The translations under genes were made by a program, and so were the position numbers. This document shows positions 7,588 to 17,519 of a DNA stretch of 64,000 nt, one piece after another. The stretch's first letter is position 1. The number at the start of each line of letters is the position of its first letter. The notes beneath the pieces are model-generated. The model saw only the letters and a list, made by a program, of their open reading frames with translations, did no database searches and was not told the DNA's origin. The stretch is taken from the NCBI RefSeq assembly GCF_018449695.1, contig NZ_JAAVUY010000026.1, forward strand, positions 19,119 to 83,118, given 5' to 3'. Source of the stretch: Bradyrhizobium sp. dw_411. Its GTDB lineage: Bacteria; Pseudomonadota; Alphaproteobacteria; Rhizobiales; Xanthobacteraceae.

Positions 7588-10089
7588 CTAGTTCGTCGTC
7601 GTCGTCGTACTGGCAAGAGTCCGCAGGCCCACCTGCAGCATGAAAGCATGGCCAAGTATGGGCGGTGACGTTGCCGTGGCATAGGAATAGGATGTGACAT
7701 AGTTGGCGGCGAGCACGAAGCAGTCGTCCACATAGCCTGCGCCGACCACATATTGATTGACCTGGTTGGCGACAAGATCCCATCGCACGGCGCCGGTCGC
7801 CACCCAGTTCGTGGCGACCTTGACCGATCCGGTGACAAGAATGCCTTCGCGGCGCACCAGATAGCCGAGGTCCGGCTGGGCGGCATAGTCGCCATACATC
7901 ACGCCGATCGACCAGCGGTCGAACACGGCGCGGCCCTCAGCCTCGAATCGCTGGACCTCTCCGGTCGCTTGGTCGAGGCGCGCGCGTGTGCTGAACGTAT
8001 AGGTCCGGTTGGGCGAGTAGTTGAGGCTCGCGACATAATCCGATTTCGGGGTCTGCAGGCCGGAATCAACCGCGGTGTTGGTCACATCCGCCACCGCAAA
8101 CGAGTTCATGCCGAATAGCTGATAGGATTGCCCGAACATCGCGGTGACCGAGCCGCCGCGATCGAATTGCGTGGTGACCTGCGCGCCGACATTGGCGCGG
8201 CCGCCGCCTTCCTCGCGGTCATAGCCGGAGAACTTGTCGACCGCGAACAGGTTGCTGGTGTCGAAGGTCATGCTCTGCGAATCCTCGTTGGGCAATTTGC
8301 CCGCATAGGTTTCGTTGGGACGAATGATGACTTGGGCGATCGGCTCGATCGTCGTGGTGCCCCATGGCTGCACGTTGATGAAGGGGTAGCGATATTCGAG
8401 GCCGACCGTGGGCATCACACGCAGCGCGTTGGTGTTGCCGACCGGCAGATAGTTCGAAACACCCGGCTGGTTCGAGATATCGGCGTTGATCGCATCGGCC
8501 CGGACGCTGGCAAACGGCGTCCAGATTTCGCCCGCCGAGTCCGTGAAGGAGCGACGCCAGTCCACCTCGGCCGTCGCCCTTGTATAGGTGCCGGGCATGC
8601 CGCGCAGCAGGCAGTTGGCCGGCACGATGTTTCTGGCGGTATCGGCGGAAGTTGTCGACGCGCAGGTCCCGGCATTGGCGGCCGCGGTGTTGACCGGATC
8701 GAACACCGCGGTCTCGCGGGTCAGGTTGGTGAAGTTGGTCTTGTAGCTGAGCTCGCCGCCGAACACCGAATGGTTGATCACGTTGGAATAGTCGATCACC
8801 GGTGCCACGACCGGCACCTGGGACTGGTTACCCGACAGGCTGAGATAATAGATCGCGCGGGCGTCGAAGTAACTGCGATTGCCGACGCCGGTCAGATAGA
8901 CCTGCGAGACCGCTTCGGTCGGCAGCGTCAGGAACGATTGCAGCGGGTCCTTGTACTGGGCCAGCCGGTAGTCCTGCAGCAGCATGTAGTCGGTGAGGGC
9001 GATGCCTTCCCAGCCCCAGACCCATTTATCGTTCAGCGCAAATTCGCCCTTGGTCTCGACGCCGCCGCGGAACTGACGGTCGCCGGGCTGGCCGGCGAAG
9101 GCGTCGGGGGACAGCTGGTCGATGCCGTAAGCGCGGATTTGATAGGAGCCGTCCAGCAGCCGTTCGCGGAACTCGGCCTGCATGAACACGCCCTGCTTGC
9201 TGGTGATGCGCGGCGTGAAGGTCGCATCATAGTCAGGCGCAATCGCCCAGTAGAACGGGATGTCGACGCCGTAGCCGTAACCCGCAGCTTCGTTGAAGCC
9301 CGGCATCAGGAAGCCCGACTTGCGTTTGACGGTGGGATCGGGCGTTGAAAAATACGGCAGATACGCCATCGGAACGCCGAAGAACTCGAGCTGCGCGTTC
9401 TCGAAATACAACATCTTGTCGATCTGGTCGTGAATGATGCGCATTCCCTTGACCTGCCACAGCGGCGGTTTCTTCGGGTCGTCCCGGCAGGGCTCGCAGG
9501 CGGTGTAGACGCCGTTCTCGAACACGGTGTAGTTGCCGCTGGTGCGGTCGGCGCGGGTCGCAGCCATCCTGGTATGGTCGGCGGTATCGACCCGCAGCGA
9601 ATCGACGAAGCCATCGCGGTAGTCGTCGCTCAAATCCAAGATGTTGGCGTAGGTGATCTTGCCGTCCGCATCGGTCATGCGGATGTTGCCTTCCGCATGC
9701 AGCCGCTTGGTCTTCTGATCGTAGATGACCTTGTCGGCCTCGACGCTGGTGCCGTTGTAGAACATCTGCACGTTGCCGACCGCCGACACCCGCGAATTAT
9801 TATAGTCGTAATCGACCTCGGTTGCCTGGACCAGCATCTGGCCGTCGCTGGAAGTCTTGGGCGGTTTCGGCCGGGGAGGGATCGGATTGAAGGTGAAGCT
9901 CTGCGCGAAGGCGGGGGAGACGGCCAAAATGCCGGACACACCGGGAACCATGATGCCCAGAATCAGGAAGCCCAGAATCAGCGCAAAAACCTGTCCGGCG
10001 GCGGCAGCCAAGCGGGTACCATAGCGGCGCACATCGGCGCGCCGCTGGAACGCAGGCAAGCGTCTCGGGAGGGCGGCTACAACTGCCAC
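7588..10089 (-). CDS. lptD: LPS-assembly outer-membrane protein LptD
   Basis: LptD is the beta-barrel that, with lipoprotein LptE, inserts LPS into the outer leaflet. An N-terminal hydrophobic signal precedes the LptA-like OstA domain (VQATEVDYDYNNSRVSAVGN onwards), followed by a long barrel with many alternating aromatic strands, such as YFSTPDPTVKRKSGFLMPG. Two cysteines in YTACEPCRDDP and two later ones may form the barrel disulfides. I chose a GTG at 10089 because it overlaps the lptG stop as TAGTG; the frame continues 22 codons further into lptG. The resulting length is about 833 residues, normal for the family. Confidence 0.93.
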   Translation of the reverse strand: MAVVAALPRRLPAFQRRADVRRYGTRLAAAAGQVFALILGFLILGIMVPGVSGILAVSPAFAQSFTFNPIPPRPKPPKTSSDGQMLVQATEVDYDYNNSRVSAVGNVQMFYNGTSVEADKVIYDQKTKRLHAEGNIRMTDADGKITYANILDLSDDYRDGFVDSLRVDTADHTRMAATRADRTSGNYTVFENGVYTACEPCRDDPKKPPLWQVKGMRIIHDQIDKMLYFENAQLEFFGVPMAYLPYFSTPDPTVKRKSGFLMPGFNEAAGYGYGVDIPFYWAIAPDYDATFTPRITSKQGVFMQAEFRERLLDGSYQIRAYGIDQLSPDAFAGQPGDRQFRGGVETKGEFALNDKWVWGWEGIALTDYMLLQDYRLAQYKDPLQSFLTLPTEAVSQVYLTGVGNRSYFDARAIYYLSLSGNQSQVPVVAPVIDYSNVINHSVFGGELSYKTNFTNLTRETAVFDPVNTAAANAGTCASTTSADTARNIVPANCLLRGMPGTYTRATAEVDWRRSFTDSAGEIWTPFASVRADAINADISNQPGVSNYLPVGNTNALRVMPTVGLEYRYPFINVQPWGTTTIEPIAQVIIRPNETYAGKLPNEDSQSMTFDTSNLFAVDKFSGYDREEGGGRANVGAQVTTQFDRGGSVTAMFGQSYQLFGMNSFAVADVTNTAVDSGLQTPKSDYVASLNYSPNRTYTFSTRARLDQATGEVQRFEAEGRAVFDRWSIGVMYGDYAAQPDLGYLVRREGILVTGSVKVATNWVATGAVRWDLVANQVNQYVVGAGYVDDCFVLAANYVTSYSYATATSPPILGHAFMLQVGLRTLASTTTTTN

Positions 10090-11186
10090 TACCCGTCCTC
10101 CTGGTACAACAAGGCCAAAAAGCCGGTGAGGCCGCCCACGCACACGGGCAGCCACGCCGAAGCGATCGGATGCATCAACTCAGCCTTGCTCAAATCCTCA
10201 GTTACTTTCTGCAGCACGTAGAGCAGAAAGCCCGCACCCACGCCACTTAAAACCATCTTTTGCACGCCGCCGAAACGGAAGAAGCGCAGGCTGACAGCCG
10301 CTGCCAGCATGACCATTGCAGCCAGCAAAAACGGCTGTGCCAGCAGCTTGTGATACTGCAGCCGGTACCCGGCGGTCGCGAATCCCGAACTTTCAGACGA
10401 GCGGATGTAGCCGGGTAGTTGCCAAAAAGACACAGTTTCAGGGGTCGAGAAACTGTTGCGAACCTGAGCCGGTGTCAGGCTGGTAGCGAGGGTGAAGCTG
10501 TCCTGATCGACTGGCGGTCCGTCGAGGGAATAACGCCGCACGGATTTGAACAACCAGCGGCCCTCTTCAAGCGTCGCCTCCTGCGCTTCGATTCGTTCCT
10601 TGAACTGGGAGTCGTTGTCGAATCGGAACACCGTCAGCCCGGTCAGCCGCGCACCCTGCTGCTCGCTGCGGGCGGCGTTGATGATGGCCTGGCCCTCGCT
10701 GTTGATCTGGTTGATCCAGAATCCGGCCGCGTCCTGGATGCCGCCGCCGGGCGCCGAGCCGAACAGTTGCGCTTCCATCCGCTTGGAGATTTCGCGCAGA
10801 TTGGCCGACATCGGATTATAGGCGACCGTTGCCAGGGTCCCGAGCAGGATCGCGCTGGCCAGCGCCGGCGCGATGAATTGCCAGGCGGAAACGCCCGCGG
10901 CGCGTGCGACCACCAGTTCCAGCCGCCGCGACAATGCCAGATAGCAGGTCATCGCCCCGATCAGGATGCAGAACGGCATCATTTTTTCGAGCAGTTGCGG
11001 CACCCGGAATAGCGACGTTTCCGCGACCGTGATCGCGGAAGCCTCAACCAGACCCGATGTTTTCCTGACCATCTCAATGTAATCGACCAGCACCAGCAGC
11101 ACGAAGATGCTGGCAAACACCCCGAGCGCCGAGACCACGAAACGGCCGGCGAAATAACGCCCAAGCGTATTGGTTATCATGCTCAT
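10089..11186 (-). CDS. lptG: LPS export ABC transporter permease LptG
   Basis: One of the two permease subunits of the LptB2FG transporter that extracts LPS from the inner membrane. The 365-residue protein has the family layout: a first helix after NTLGRYFAGRFV, VLVDYIEMVR at residues 33-42, two more N-terminal helices, a periplasmic beta-jellyroll in the middle (about 115-265) and three C-terminal helices. It overlaps lptF by 4 bp (ATGA) and touches lptD by 1 bp, so the three are translationally coupled. Confidence 0.96.
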   Translation of the reverse strand: MSMITNTLGRYFAGRFVVSALGVFASIFVLLVLVDYIEMVRKTSGLVEASAITVAETSLFRVPQLLEKMMPFCILIGAMTCYLALSRRLELVVARAAGVSAWQFIAPALASAILLGTLATVAYNPMSANLREISKRMEAQLFGSAPGGGIQDAAGFWINQINSEGQAIINAARSEQQGARLTGLTVFRFDNDSQFKERIEAQEATLEEGRWLFKSVRRYSLDGPPVDQDSFTLATSLTPAQVRNSFSTPETVSFWQLPGYIRSSESSGFATAGYRLQYHKLLAQPFLLAAMVMLAAAVSLRFFRFGGVQKMVLSGVGAGFLLYVLQKVTEDLSKAELMHPIASAWLPVCVGGLTGFLALLYQEDG

Positions 11187-12352
11187 GCTGTGGCCGGGCG
11201 CCCGACAAGCCGCAGCAGACGTGCATTTGATTTGTTGATCGCCTCGAGCAATCCAGCCGGGGGCTCGATCACAATGCCACCGATGATGATCCAGAAGCTT
11301 ACGCCGATCGCTGCCGCCAGCATCAGATATTGAACGATCGGCGCGAATGGCGATTTCACGGCCATCACGGAACAGGCGAATCCCGCCATGCGCAGTCCGA
11401 ACACCGCAAGGATGGCCCCGCCCATGGAAAAATTGCGGCTCTGGCGCGTGGTGCGCGGCGCGCCGAGGAAAGCAAAGGTGAGGGCGGCGAATGCGAACGG
11501 ATAGATCGGCGACAGGAAGCGATCATGCAGTTCGGCGCGGAATTGTCCGGGTATTTGTCCGTAAACGGGATCGTTGTCCGCGGGCCAGAGCAATTCCCAG
11601 AGGTAGCGCTCGCGAATGCCCAGCGCGACATCGTGTCCCTGATTCGAGAATTTCGACATGTCGAATCCATAGCGGGCGAATGCGACCAGCGCCGGATCGC
11701 GTTTACCGAGTTCAAAGCGCTCGAGATTTCCGTCCTCGAGAATCAGAAACGAGCCGCTGTCGGTTTTTACGACAGTGCCGTGGTCGGCAACGATACTGAC
11801 GCGTTCCTTGGGATCGCGGCGGTCATCAATAAAGACGCCGACCAGCAAACCGCCGGGTTGCCGCTCGCGGATACGGATGGTCAGGTTCTGGTCGAGCTGG
11901 GCGAAGCGGCCGGGTTGCAGAATGTTGGCGAGCACATCGGCGGTGATTTCGGCGTCCCATTGCTTGAGGCGGCGCATGCCGTCAGGGGCAAGATAGGAGG
12001 CGATGAAGGCCACCATGATCGCCACCACGCAGGTGGCATAGAGGAAGGGGCGGAACAGCCGGAACGGCGACAGCCCGGCCGCGTTCATCACGATGATTTC
12101 CGAATCGGTCGCGAGCTTGTTGAGGGTGTGCGAAACCGCGATCATCAAGGCGATCGGCGAGATGATCAGGACCAGCGCCGGAATCACCAGGCTGGTGACG
12201 CCGAGGAAGGTCAGGATCGTCTGGCCCTGACTGGTCATCAGGTCGATGCCGCGCAACGCCTGCGTAATCCAGATCACGCCCGTCAGGCTGACCAGAACCA
12301 GCGCAAACGACGCAAGCGTCGTGCGGAAGATATACTTGTCGATCGACCCCAT
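11183..12352 (-). CDS. lptF: LPS export ABC transporter permease LptF
   Basis: The partner permease of LptG. The 389-residue protein begins GSIDKYIFRTTLASFAL, the typical YjgP/YjgQ start, with six predicted membrane helices and a periplasmic domain between helices 3 and 4. I chose the ATG at 12352; the frame is open about 100 codons upstream but that part is Cys/Pro/Arg-rich and not protein-like. It is the first gene of the operon lptF-lptG-lptD-surA-pdxA-rsmA-(adh). The promoter must lie in the gap shared with divergent pepA. Confidence 0.95.
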   Translation of the reverse strand: MGSIDKYIFRTTLASFALVLVSLTGVIWITQALRGIDLMTSQGQTILTFLGVTSLVIPALVLIISPIALMIAVSHTLNKLATDSEIIVMNAAGLSPFRLFRPFLYATCVVAIMVAFIASYLAPDGMRRLKQWDAEITADVLANILQPGRFAQLDQNLTIRIRERQPGGLLVGVFIDDRRDPKERVSIVADHGTVVKTDSGSFLILEDGNLERFELGKRDPALVAFARYGFDMSKFSNQGHDVALGIRERYLWELLWPADNDPVYGQIPGQFRAELHDRFLSPIYPFAFAALTFAFLGAPRTTRQSRNFSMGGAILAVFGLRMAGFACSVMAVKSPFAPIVQYLMLAAAIGVSFWIIIGGIVIEPPAGLLEAINKSNARLLRLVGRPATA

Positions 12353-12699
12353 CGTGACCGTACGATCCCACCTTGCGAGCTTGAACTGCGGTGCAACCAA
12401 ACCCGAAAACCGGGTTCCCCTTTGGTTGCGCCAGCATTCATCCAGCCAGCTCACTCTCTCACTACCATCCCTTTGATCCGTCAACAAAATGGCTGAGCCA
12501 AGGCACCTTTCCAATATGGTTAATAATTCGCCTATGTGGCCGTCCAGCCACGGCGGCGCTTGGCAGCACGGCGGTGGACAGGCCATAGTGCTGCGAAACA
12601 CGCTCTTGACGGATGTGCAGCGCAGCCGGAAGAGAACATTCGAAGCACCCCGGCGGGTCACCGACCCCTGCGACAGCCCTGATTTTGGAGGATTTACCT
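12353..12699. promoter_or_regulatory. Divergent intergenic region lptF / pepA
   Basis: These 347 bp separate two divergent units and hold no convincing gene. They must contain the promoter of the LPS-export operon (minus) and that of pepA (plus). A TTGACG at 12606-12611 on the plus strand could be a -35 element for pepA, but no clear -10 follows at 17 bp, so this is weak. A GGAG at 12687-12690 is the pepA ribosome site. Confidence 0.5.
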
Positions 12700-14202
12700 A
12701 TGACCGACGCCGTCAAGGTCGGCTTCGTCCCGTTTTCCACCGCCCCGCGGGGTATTCTGGTGGTTTTCTGCGACGATACGTTGAAGCTCGGCGCGGCCAC
12801 CCGCAAGGTGCTAGGGAGCGCGGCCGATCTCGTCAAGCGCGCCGCCGCGACCAGCCAGTTCAAGGGCAAAAACGGCTCGGCGCTCGATATTCTGGCGCCC
12901 GCGGGTCTCAAGGTCTCGCGCCTGATCGTGGTCGGCGCCGGCAAGCTCTCCGCGCTCAAGGAAAGCGACTTTCTGAAATTTGGCGGCGTCGCCGCCGGCA
13001 AACTGCGCGCCGGCAATGATGCGGCGACGATCATCGCGGAATTGCCTGAGGGCGCCATGAAGCCCGATCAGGCTGCCGCGATCGGGGCCGGCGTGCGGCT
13101 GCGCGCCTACAAGTTCGATCGCTACAAGACCAAGAAAAAGGATGGCGAGGACGGCGCATTGCATGCCGATATTTCGGTCGCGGTGGACGATGTCGGCGCG
13201 GCGCGCAAGGCGTTCGCGCCGGATTCGCACATTGTCGATGGCGTCATCACTGCTCGCGATCTCGTCAACGAGCCGCCCAACATATTATTCCCGGTGGAGT
13301 TTGCGCGCCGCGCCGCTCAGTTGCGCAAGCTCGGCGTCGATGTCGAGATCCTCGACGTCAAGGCGATGACCAAACTCGGAATGGGCGCACTGCTCGGCGT
13401 GGCCCAGGGCTCGACGCAGCCGGGCCGCACCGTGATCATGCGCTGGAACGGCGGCAAGCGCGGCGATGCGCCGGTGGCTTTTATCGGCAAGGGCGTTTGT
13501 TTCGATACCGGCGGCATTTCGATCAAGGGCGCCTCCGGTATGGAGGATATGAAGGGTGACATGGGCGGCGCGGCCTGCGTGGTCGGATTGATGCAGGCAC
13601 TGGCTGCGCGAAAGGCAAAGGTCAATGCGGTCGGCGCCATCGGTCTCGTCGAGAACATGCCCGACGGCAACGCGCAGCGTCCCGGCGATATCGTGACCTC
13701 GATGTCCGGCCAGACCATCGAGATCATCAATACCGACGCCGAAGGCCGGCTGGTTCTGGCCGACGTGCTCTGGCACGTGGCCAAGAAGTTCAAGCCGAAA
13801 TTCATGGTCGATCTCGCCACGCTCACCGGCGCAATCATGGTTGCGCTCGGCACCGAATATGCCGGGATGTTTTCCAACAATGATGAACTGGCCGAACGCC
13901 TGAGCAAGGTCGGCCTCGAAACGGGCGAGCGGGTCTGGCGCATGCCGCTCGGTCCGGAATACGACAAGCAGATCGATTCGCAATTCGCCGACATGAAGAA
14001 CACCGGCACCCGCAATGGCGGTTCGATTACTGCCGCCCAGTTCCTGCAGCGCTTCGTCGACGGCACGCCATGGGCCCATCTCGACATCGCGGGAACGGCG
14101 ATGGGCGCGCCGAAAACTGAGATCAATCAGAGTTGGGGTTCGGGCTATGGCGTCCGGCTGCTGGAGCGGCTGGTGGCGGAGTATTACGAAGGCAAAAAAT
14201 AG
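12700..14202 (+). CDS. pepA: Leucyl aminopeptidase (M17)
   Basis: The cytosolic two-zinc aminopeptidase removes N-terminal residues from peptides and in some bacteria also binds DNA. The 500-residue protein has the M17 core: GKGVCFDTGGISIK, then the metal-binding KGDMGGAA, and the NTDAEGRLVLAD signature. The C-terminal catalytic domain is complete to GSGYGVRLLERLV. The start at 12700 has GGAG upstream; an upstream extension in frame looks random. holC follows 11 bp downstream, the same order as in enterobacteria (pepA-holC). Confidence 0.96.
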   Translation: MTDAVKVGFVPFSTAPRGILVVFCDDTLKLGAATRKVLGSAADLVKRAAATSQFKGKNGSALDILAPAGLKVSRLIVVGAGKLSALKESDFLKFGGVAAGKLRAGNDAATIIAELPEGAMKPDQAAAIGAGVRLRAYKFDRYKTKKKDGEDGALHADISVAVDDVGAARKAFAPDSHIVDGVITARDLVNEPPNILFPVEFARRAAQLRKLGVDVEILDVKAMTKLGMGALLGVAQGSTQPGRTVIMRWNGGKRGDAPVAFIGKGVCFDTGGISIKGASGMEDMKGDMGGAACVVGLMQALAARKAKVNAVGAIGLVENMPDGNAQRPGDIVTSMSGQTIEIINTDAEGRLVLADVLWHVAKKFKPKFMVDLATLTGAIMVALGTEYAGMFSNNDELAERLSKVGLETGERVWRMPLGPEYDKQIDSQFADMKNTGTRNGGSITAAQFLQRFVDGTPWAHLDIAGTAMGAPKTEINQSWGSGYGVRLLERLVAEYYEGKK

Positions 14203-14213
14203 CTGCAAACCGG

Positions 14214-14666
14214 ATGACGGAAGTTCTGTTCTACCATCTGCAGGACATGACGCTCGAGAGCGTGTTGCCGCCGCTGCTCGAGAAATCGCTGGAGCGTGGC
14301 TGGCGGGTGGTGGTGCAGTCGACGTCGCAGGAACGCGCCGACGCGCTCGACGCGCATCTGTGGACCTATCGCGACGATTCGTTCCTGCCGCACGCCACCT
14401 GGCGCGTGGGCGATGCCGCGGATCAGCCGATCGTGCTGGCGGTCGAGGAGGGCAATCCGAATCGGGCCAATGTCCGGTTCCTGGTCGACAGCGCGCCATT
14501 ACCGGCGGATTCGGAGACCTATGATCGAGTGGTTCTGGTCTTCAATGGCGACGACGGTGAGGCGCTCGCTGCAGCGCGAAGTGCCTGGACCGATTGCAAG
14601 AAACGGGGTTTCGAAGTCACATATTGGCAGGCTGACGAGCGGGGCCGGTGGCAGCGGCGGGAATAG
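14214..14666 (+). CDS. holC: DNA polymerase III chi subunit
   Basis: Chi links the clamp loader to single-stranded DNA-binding protein at the replication fork. The 150-residue protein starts TEVLFYHLQ and contains LLEKSLERGWRVVV, LDAHLWTYRDDSFLPH and VLVFNGDD, all characteristic HolC positions. It begins 11 bp after pepA and is surely cotranscribed. The start was chosen from this spacing and from the family N-terminus. Length and motifs match closely. Confidence 0.94.
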   Translation: MTEVLFYHLQDMTLESVLPPLLEKSLERGWRVVVQSTSQERADALDAHLWTYRDDSFLPHATWRVGDAADQPIVLAVEEGNPNRANVRFLVDSAPLPADSETYDRVVLVFNGDDGEALAAARSAWTDCKKRGFEVTYWQADERGRWQRRE

Positions 14667-14786
14667 CGATATAAGGCAATTAATGATAATCTGCAGTTTC
14701 AGTCCGTGAGCTTGCCTATAGCCACGGTCGTGCCGCAAAGTGATGGTGGGACAACCTCTTAGGGCGGAATTGGGACTTATTTCATC

Positions 14787-15347
14787 GTGCAAGACAAATA
14801 CCGTCACGGAAAACGAATGCTGGCGTTGCTGCTGTTTGCCCCCTTGATGGCGGGCTGCGCGGGCACGTCCGATATGTTTTCCTCGGATCTTTTGTCGAAA
14901 GACGCGGAATGGTTTTCCCGCAGCGGCAGGATTTTCGTCAAGAACGTGTCGATTGAAACGCCGCCACTGACCCCTGACAAACCGGTCATGGCCGAAGACC
15001 TTGTCAGCGCCGAAGGCTTTTGCCCGGGCATGAGTTCGGCAGGCGTTCCTGCCAATGCCAACGCGCTGGCCGATGGCGCCGCCGCGCCCGCGCCTGCGAC
15101 CACGGGAACCGTCGCGCTCGGCCATACCGAATGCGATGTGGTTCGCGGAATTGGCGCGCCAGACAACGTCAGTCTCTCGAATAGTCCCCGCGGCGATCGG
15201 GTGGCGGTCGTCAATTATTCGCGCGGACAACGCGCCGGCATCTACACCTTCACGGGCGGGCGGCTGACATCGATCGAGCGCGGATCCGATCCGGTGATCG
15301 AGCCGAAACCTGCAAAACCCAAAAAGAAGAAGCCGGCCGCGACCTGA
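14787..15347 (+). CDS. Lipoprotein of unknown function, BamE/SmpA-like C-terminus
   Basis: The protein has a lipobox, LMAGC, about 26 residues from the first possible start (a second Met is at 14817, 11 codons in). It is therefore probably processed and anchored in the envelope. After an Ala/Pro-rich stretch (about 95-110), the C-terminal part reads GHTECDVVRGIGAPDNV, then Y-rich YTFTGGRLTSIERG, which resembles the small-domain pattern of SmpA/BamE lipoproteins. The tail is Lys-rich. It stands alone between holC and a convergent ABC-F gene. The BamE relationship is a pattern impression, not proven. Confidence 0.75.
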   Translation: MQDKYRHGKRMLALLLFAPLMAGCAGTSDMFSSDLLSKDAEWFSRSGRIFVKNVSIETPPLTPDKPVMAEDLVSAEGFCPGMSSAGVPANANALADGAAAPAPATTGTVALGHTECDVVRGIGAPDNVSLSNSPRGDRVAVVNYSRGQRAGIYTFTGGRLTSIERGSDPVIEPKPAKPKKKKPAAT

Positions 15348-15384
15348 TCGCGTTTCGAACTGTTTTCAACCGGTACTGATCGGT

Positions 15385-17247
15385 TCAGCCCGTCGCTTCG
15401 TCATATTGTGAACTCGCTGCCAGCCACTCTTCCTCGGCCCGCTGTAAGGCGTTCTCCGCGCCGGCACGCGCCTTGCTGAGCTGGGCCGCCTGTTTCGGAT
15501 CGCGCTTGAACAAATCCGGCAACGCGAGCGCCGTGTCGATTTTGGAAATGATGCCGTTGATGCGCGCGATTTCGGCCTCTGCCTCTGAAATCTTCTGCTT
15601 CAGCGGGATGCGCTTTTCCTTGCTGCGCGCCGGCTTGTCGCGCTCGTTGTTGCCGCGGTCGCGCGAATTGGTCCGCATGCCGCGTGCCGACAACACCATG
15701 CGGCGATAATCGTCGAGGTCGCCATCGTAAGCCGTAACCTTGTGATCGGCGACCACCCACAATTGATCGGCGCAGGCTTCGATCAGATAGCGATCATGGG
15801 AGACCATGATGACCGCGCCGGGAAAATCATTGATAGCCTCGGCCAGCGCCGCGCGGCTGTCGATGTCCAGATGGTTGGTCGGCTCGTCCAGGATGATCAT
15901 GTTGGGACCGTAGAAGGTCGCCAGACCCAGCAACAGCCGGGCTTTTTCGCCGCCCGACAGGCTCTTGACCAGCGTGTCGCCGGCCTTGCCGGAAAAGCCG
16001 ATCGCGCCGGTGCGCCCGCGCACTTTGGTTTCAGGGGCGTCCGGCATCAGCCGGCGAACGTGATCGTAGGGCGAGCCGTCGAGATTGAGTTCATCGACCT
16101 GATGCTGCGCGAAATAGCCGATCGAGAGCTTTTCGGCGCGGGTGACGTGGCCGGAGAACGGCGGCAGCTTGTTGGCAAGCAGCTTGACCAGCGTCGATTT
16201 GCCGTTGCCGTTGGAGCCGAGCAAAGCGATGCGGTCGTCGGTGTCGATGCGGAGCGTAACGCGATTGAGCACCGGCTTTTTCGGATCGTAACCGACAGAG
16301 ACGTCGTCGACCGCGATGATCGGCGGCGACAGCATTTTCTCAGGGATAGGAAACGAGATTTCGCGCACATCCTGCGTCACCAGCGCGGTCACCGGCTTCA
16401 TTCTTTCCAGCATCTTGACGCGGGATTGGGCCTGACGGGCTTTCGAGGCCTTGGCCTTGAAGCGATCGACAAAGTCCTGCAGACGCTTGCGCTCGTCGGC
16501 TTGCCGCTTGGCGTGCTTGGCATCGAGCATTTCGCGCGTCGCGCGCTGCTCCTCGAACGACGAGTAAGTCCCCTTGTAAAGCGTCAGCTTGCCGCGATCG
16601 AGGTGCAGGATCTGATCGACCGATGTGTCGAGCAGATCGCGGTCATGGCTGATCACGATCACCGTGCGCGGATAATTCGCCAGATGGTCCTCGAGCCACA
16701 GCGTGCCTTCGAGATCGAGATAGTTGGTCGGCTCGTCGAGCAGCAGAAGATCGGGCGCTGAAAACAAGGTCGCCGCGAGCGCCACGCGCATGCGCCAGCC
16801 GCCGGAAAATTCCGAACAGGATCTGGCCTGGTCAGCGGTGGAAAATCCGAGGCCGCTGAGGATCGCGGCGGCGCGGGCAGGGGCGGAATGCGCGTCGATA
16901 TCCACCAGCCGGGTTTGAATGTCGGCGATGCGGGTCGGATCGTGCGCAGTTTCCGCTTCATGCATCAGCGCTTCGCGCTCAAGGTCGGCCTTGAGCACGA
17001 CATTGATGAGGCTTTCCGGGCCGTCCGGGGCTTCCTGCGCGAGACTGCCGACGCGCCAGCGTGGCGGAATGCTGATGCTACCGGATTCGGTGGGCAATTC
17101 GCCACGGATCGCGTGAAACAGCGTCGATTTACCGACACCGTTGCGGCCGACAAAGCCCACGCGCGCACCGGGAACGATTTGCGCGGAGCTACTATCGATC
17201 AGAAGCCGTCCGGCAATCCGGATCGAAATATCGGTGATTGAAAGCAT
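15385..17247 (-). CDS. ABC-F family ATPase
   Basis: The 620-residue protein has two ABC cassettes and no membrane segment, the mark of ABC-F ribosome-associated factors (EttA/Uup/YheS type). Cassette 1 shows GRNGVGKST, signature FSGGW and LLLDEPTNYLD. Cassette 2 shows GSNGNGKST, LSGGEKARLLLG and IILDEPTNHLD. A long basic linker (about 230-290) lies between them, and the C-terminus is a charged coiled coil (KQKISEAEAEI onward), as in Uup/YheS. The start MLSITDISIR at 17247 is preferred over one nine codons upstream. These proteins ease ribosome stalling or assembly; the exact subgroup is uncertain. Confidence 0.93.
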   Translation of the reverse strand: MLSITDISIRIAGRLLIDSSSAQIVPGARVGFVGRNGVGKSTLFHAIRGELPTESGSISIPPRWRVGSLAQEAPDGPESLINVVLKADLEREALMHEAETAHDPTRIADIQTRLVDIDAHSAPARAAAILSGLGFSTADQARSCSEFSGGWRMRVALAATLFSAPDLLLLDEPTNYLDLEGTLWLEDHLANYPRTVIVISHDRDLLDTSVDQILHLDRGKLTLYKGTYSSFEEQRATREMLDAKHAKRQADERKRLQDFVDRFKAKASKARQAQSRVKMLERMKPVTALVTQDVREISFPIPEKMLSPPIIAVDDVSVGYDPKKPVLNRVTLRIDTDDRIALLGSNGNGKSTLVKLLANKLPPFSGHVTRAEKLSIGYFAQHQVDELNLDGSPYDHVRRLMPDAPETKVRGRTGAIGFSGKAGDTLVKSLSGGEKARLLLGLATFYGPNMIILDEPTNHLDIDSRAALAEAINDFPGAVIMVSHDRYLIEACADQLWVVADHKVTAYDGDLDDYRRMVLSARGMRTNSRDRGNNERDKPARSKEKRIPLKQKISEAEAEIARINGIISKIDTALALPDLFKRDPKQAAQLSKARAGAENALQRAEEEWLAASSQYDEATG

Positions 17248-17336
17248 GCGGGGCTTTTCACCGGAGCCATCCAAAAACGCAACCGGTTTATTGCCCCAAA
17301 TAACGGCGCGATGGGCTCTTATGCCGTAATATAGGG

Positions 17337-17519
17337 CTAGTTAGCCATGCCGACTTCGTCACGTCTGCGTAACTCGTCCAACAGGTGCTGGAGGTGGGAC
17401 GACAGTCCTGAAGTATCCGGGCGAAGGCTCTGCTGCAGCCGTTCACCCACGGCATCGCAGATCGATCGGCTGGTCTTGCGATCGATCCCTTCGCTGTCGT
17501 TGTTGATTCGGCTGTTCAT
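17337..17519 (-). CDS. Small hypothetical protein, 60 residues
   Basis: A charged, helical 60-residue protein without signal peptide or cysteines other than one. The pattern ICDAVGERLQQSL...LSSHLQHLLDELRRRDEV has regular hydrophobic spacing typical of a real helical protein. It is on the same strand as the ABC-F gene and 89 bp upstream of it. It resembles the many short conserved hypotheticals of Bradyrhizobium. Function unknown. Confidence 0.6.
   Translation of the reverse strand: MNSRINNDSEGIDRKTSRSICDAVGERLQQSLRPDTSGLSSHLQHLLDELRRRDEVGMAN

Noticed and set aside
8128..9348. 406-codon plus-strand frame within lptD
   Set aside because: His/Asp/Arg-rich antisense reading of the barrel; no family match.
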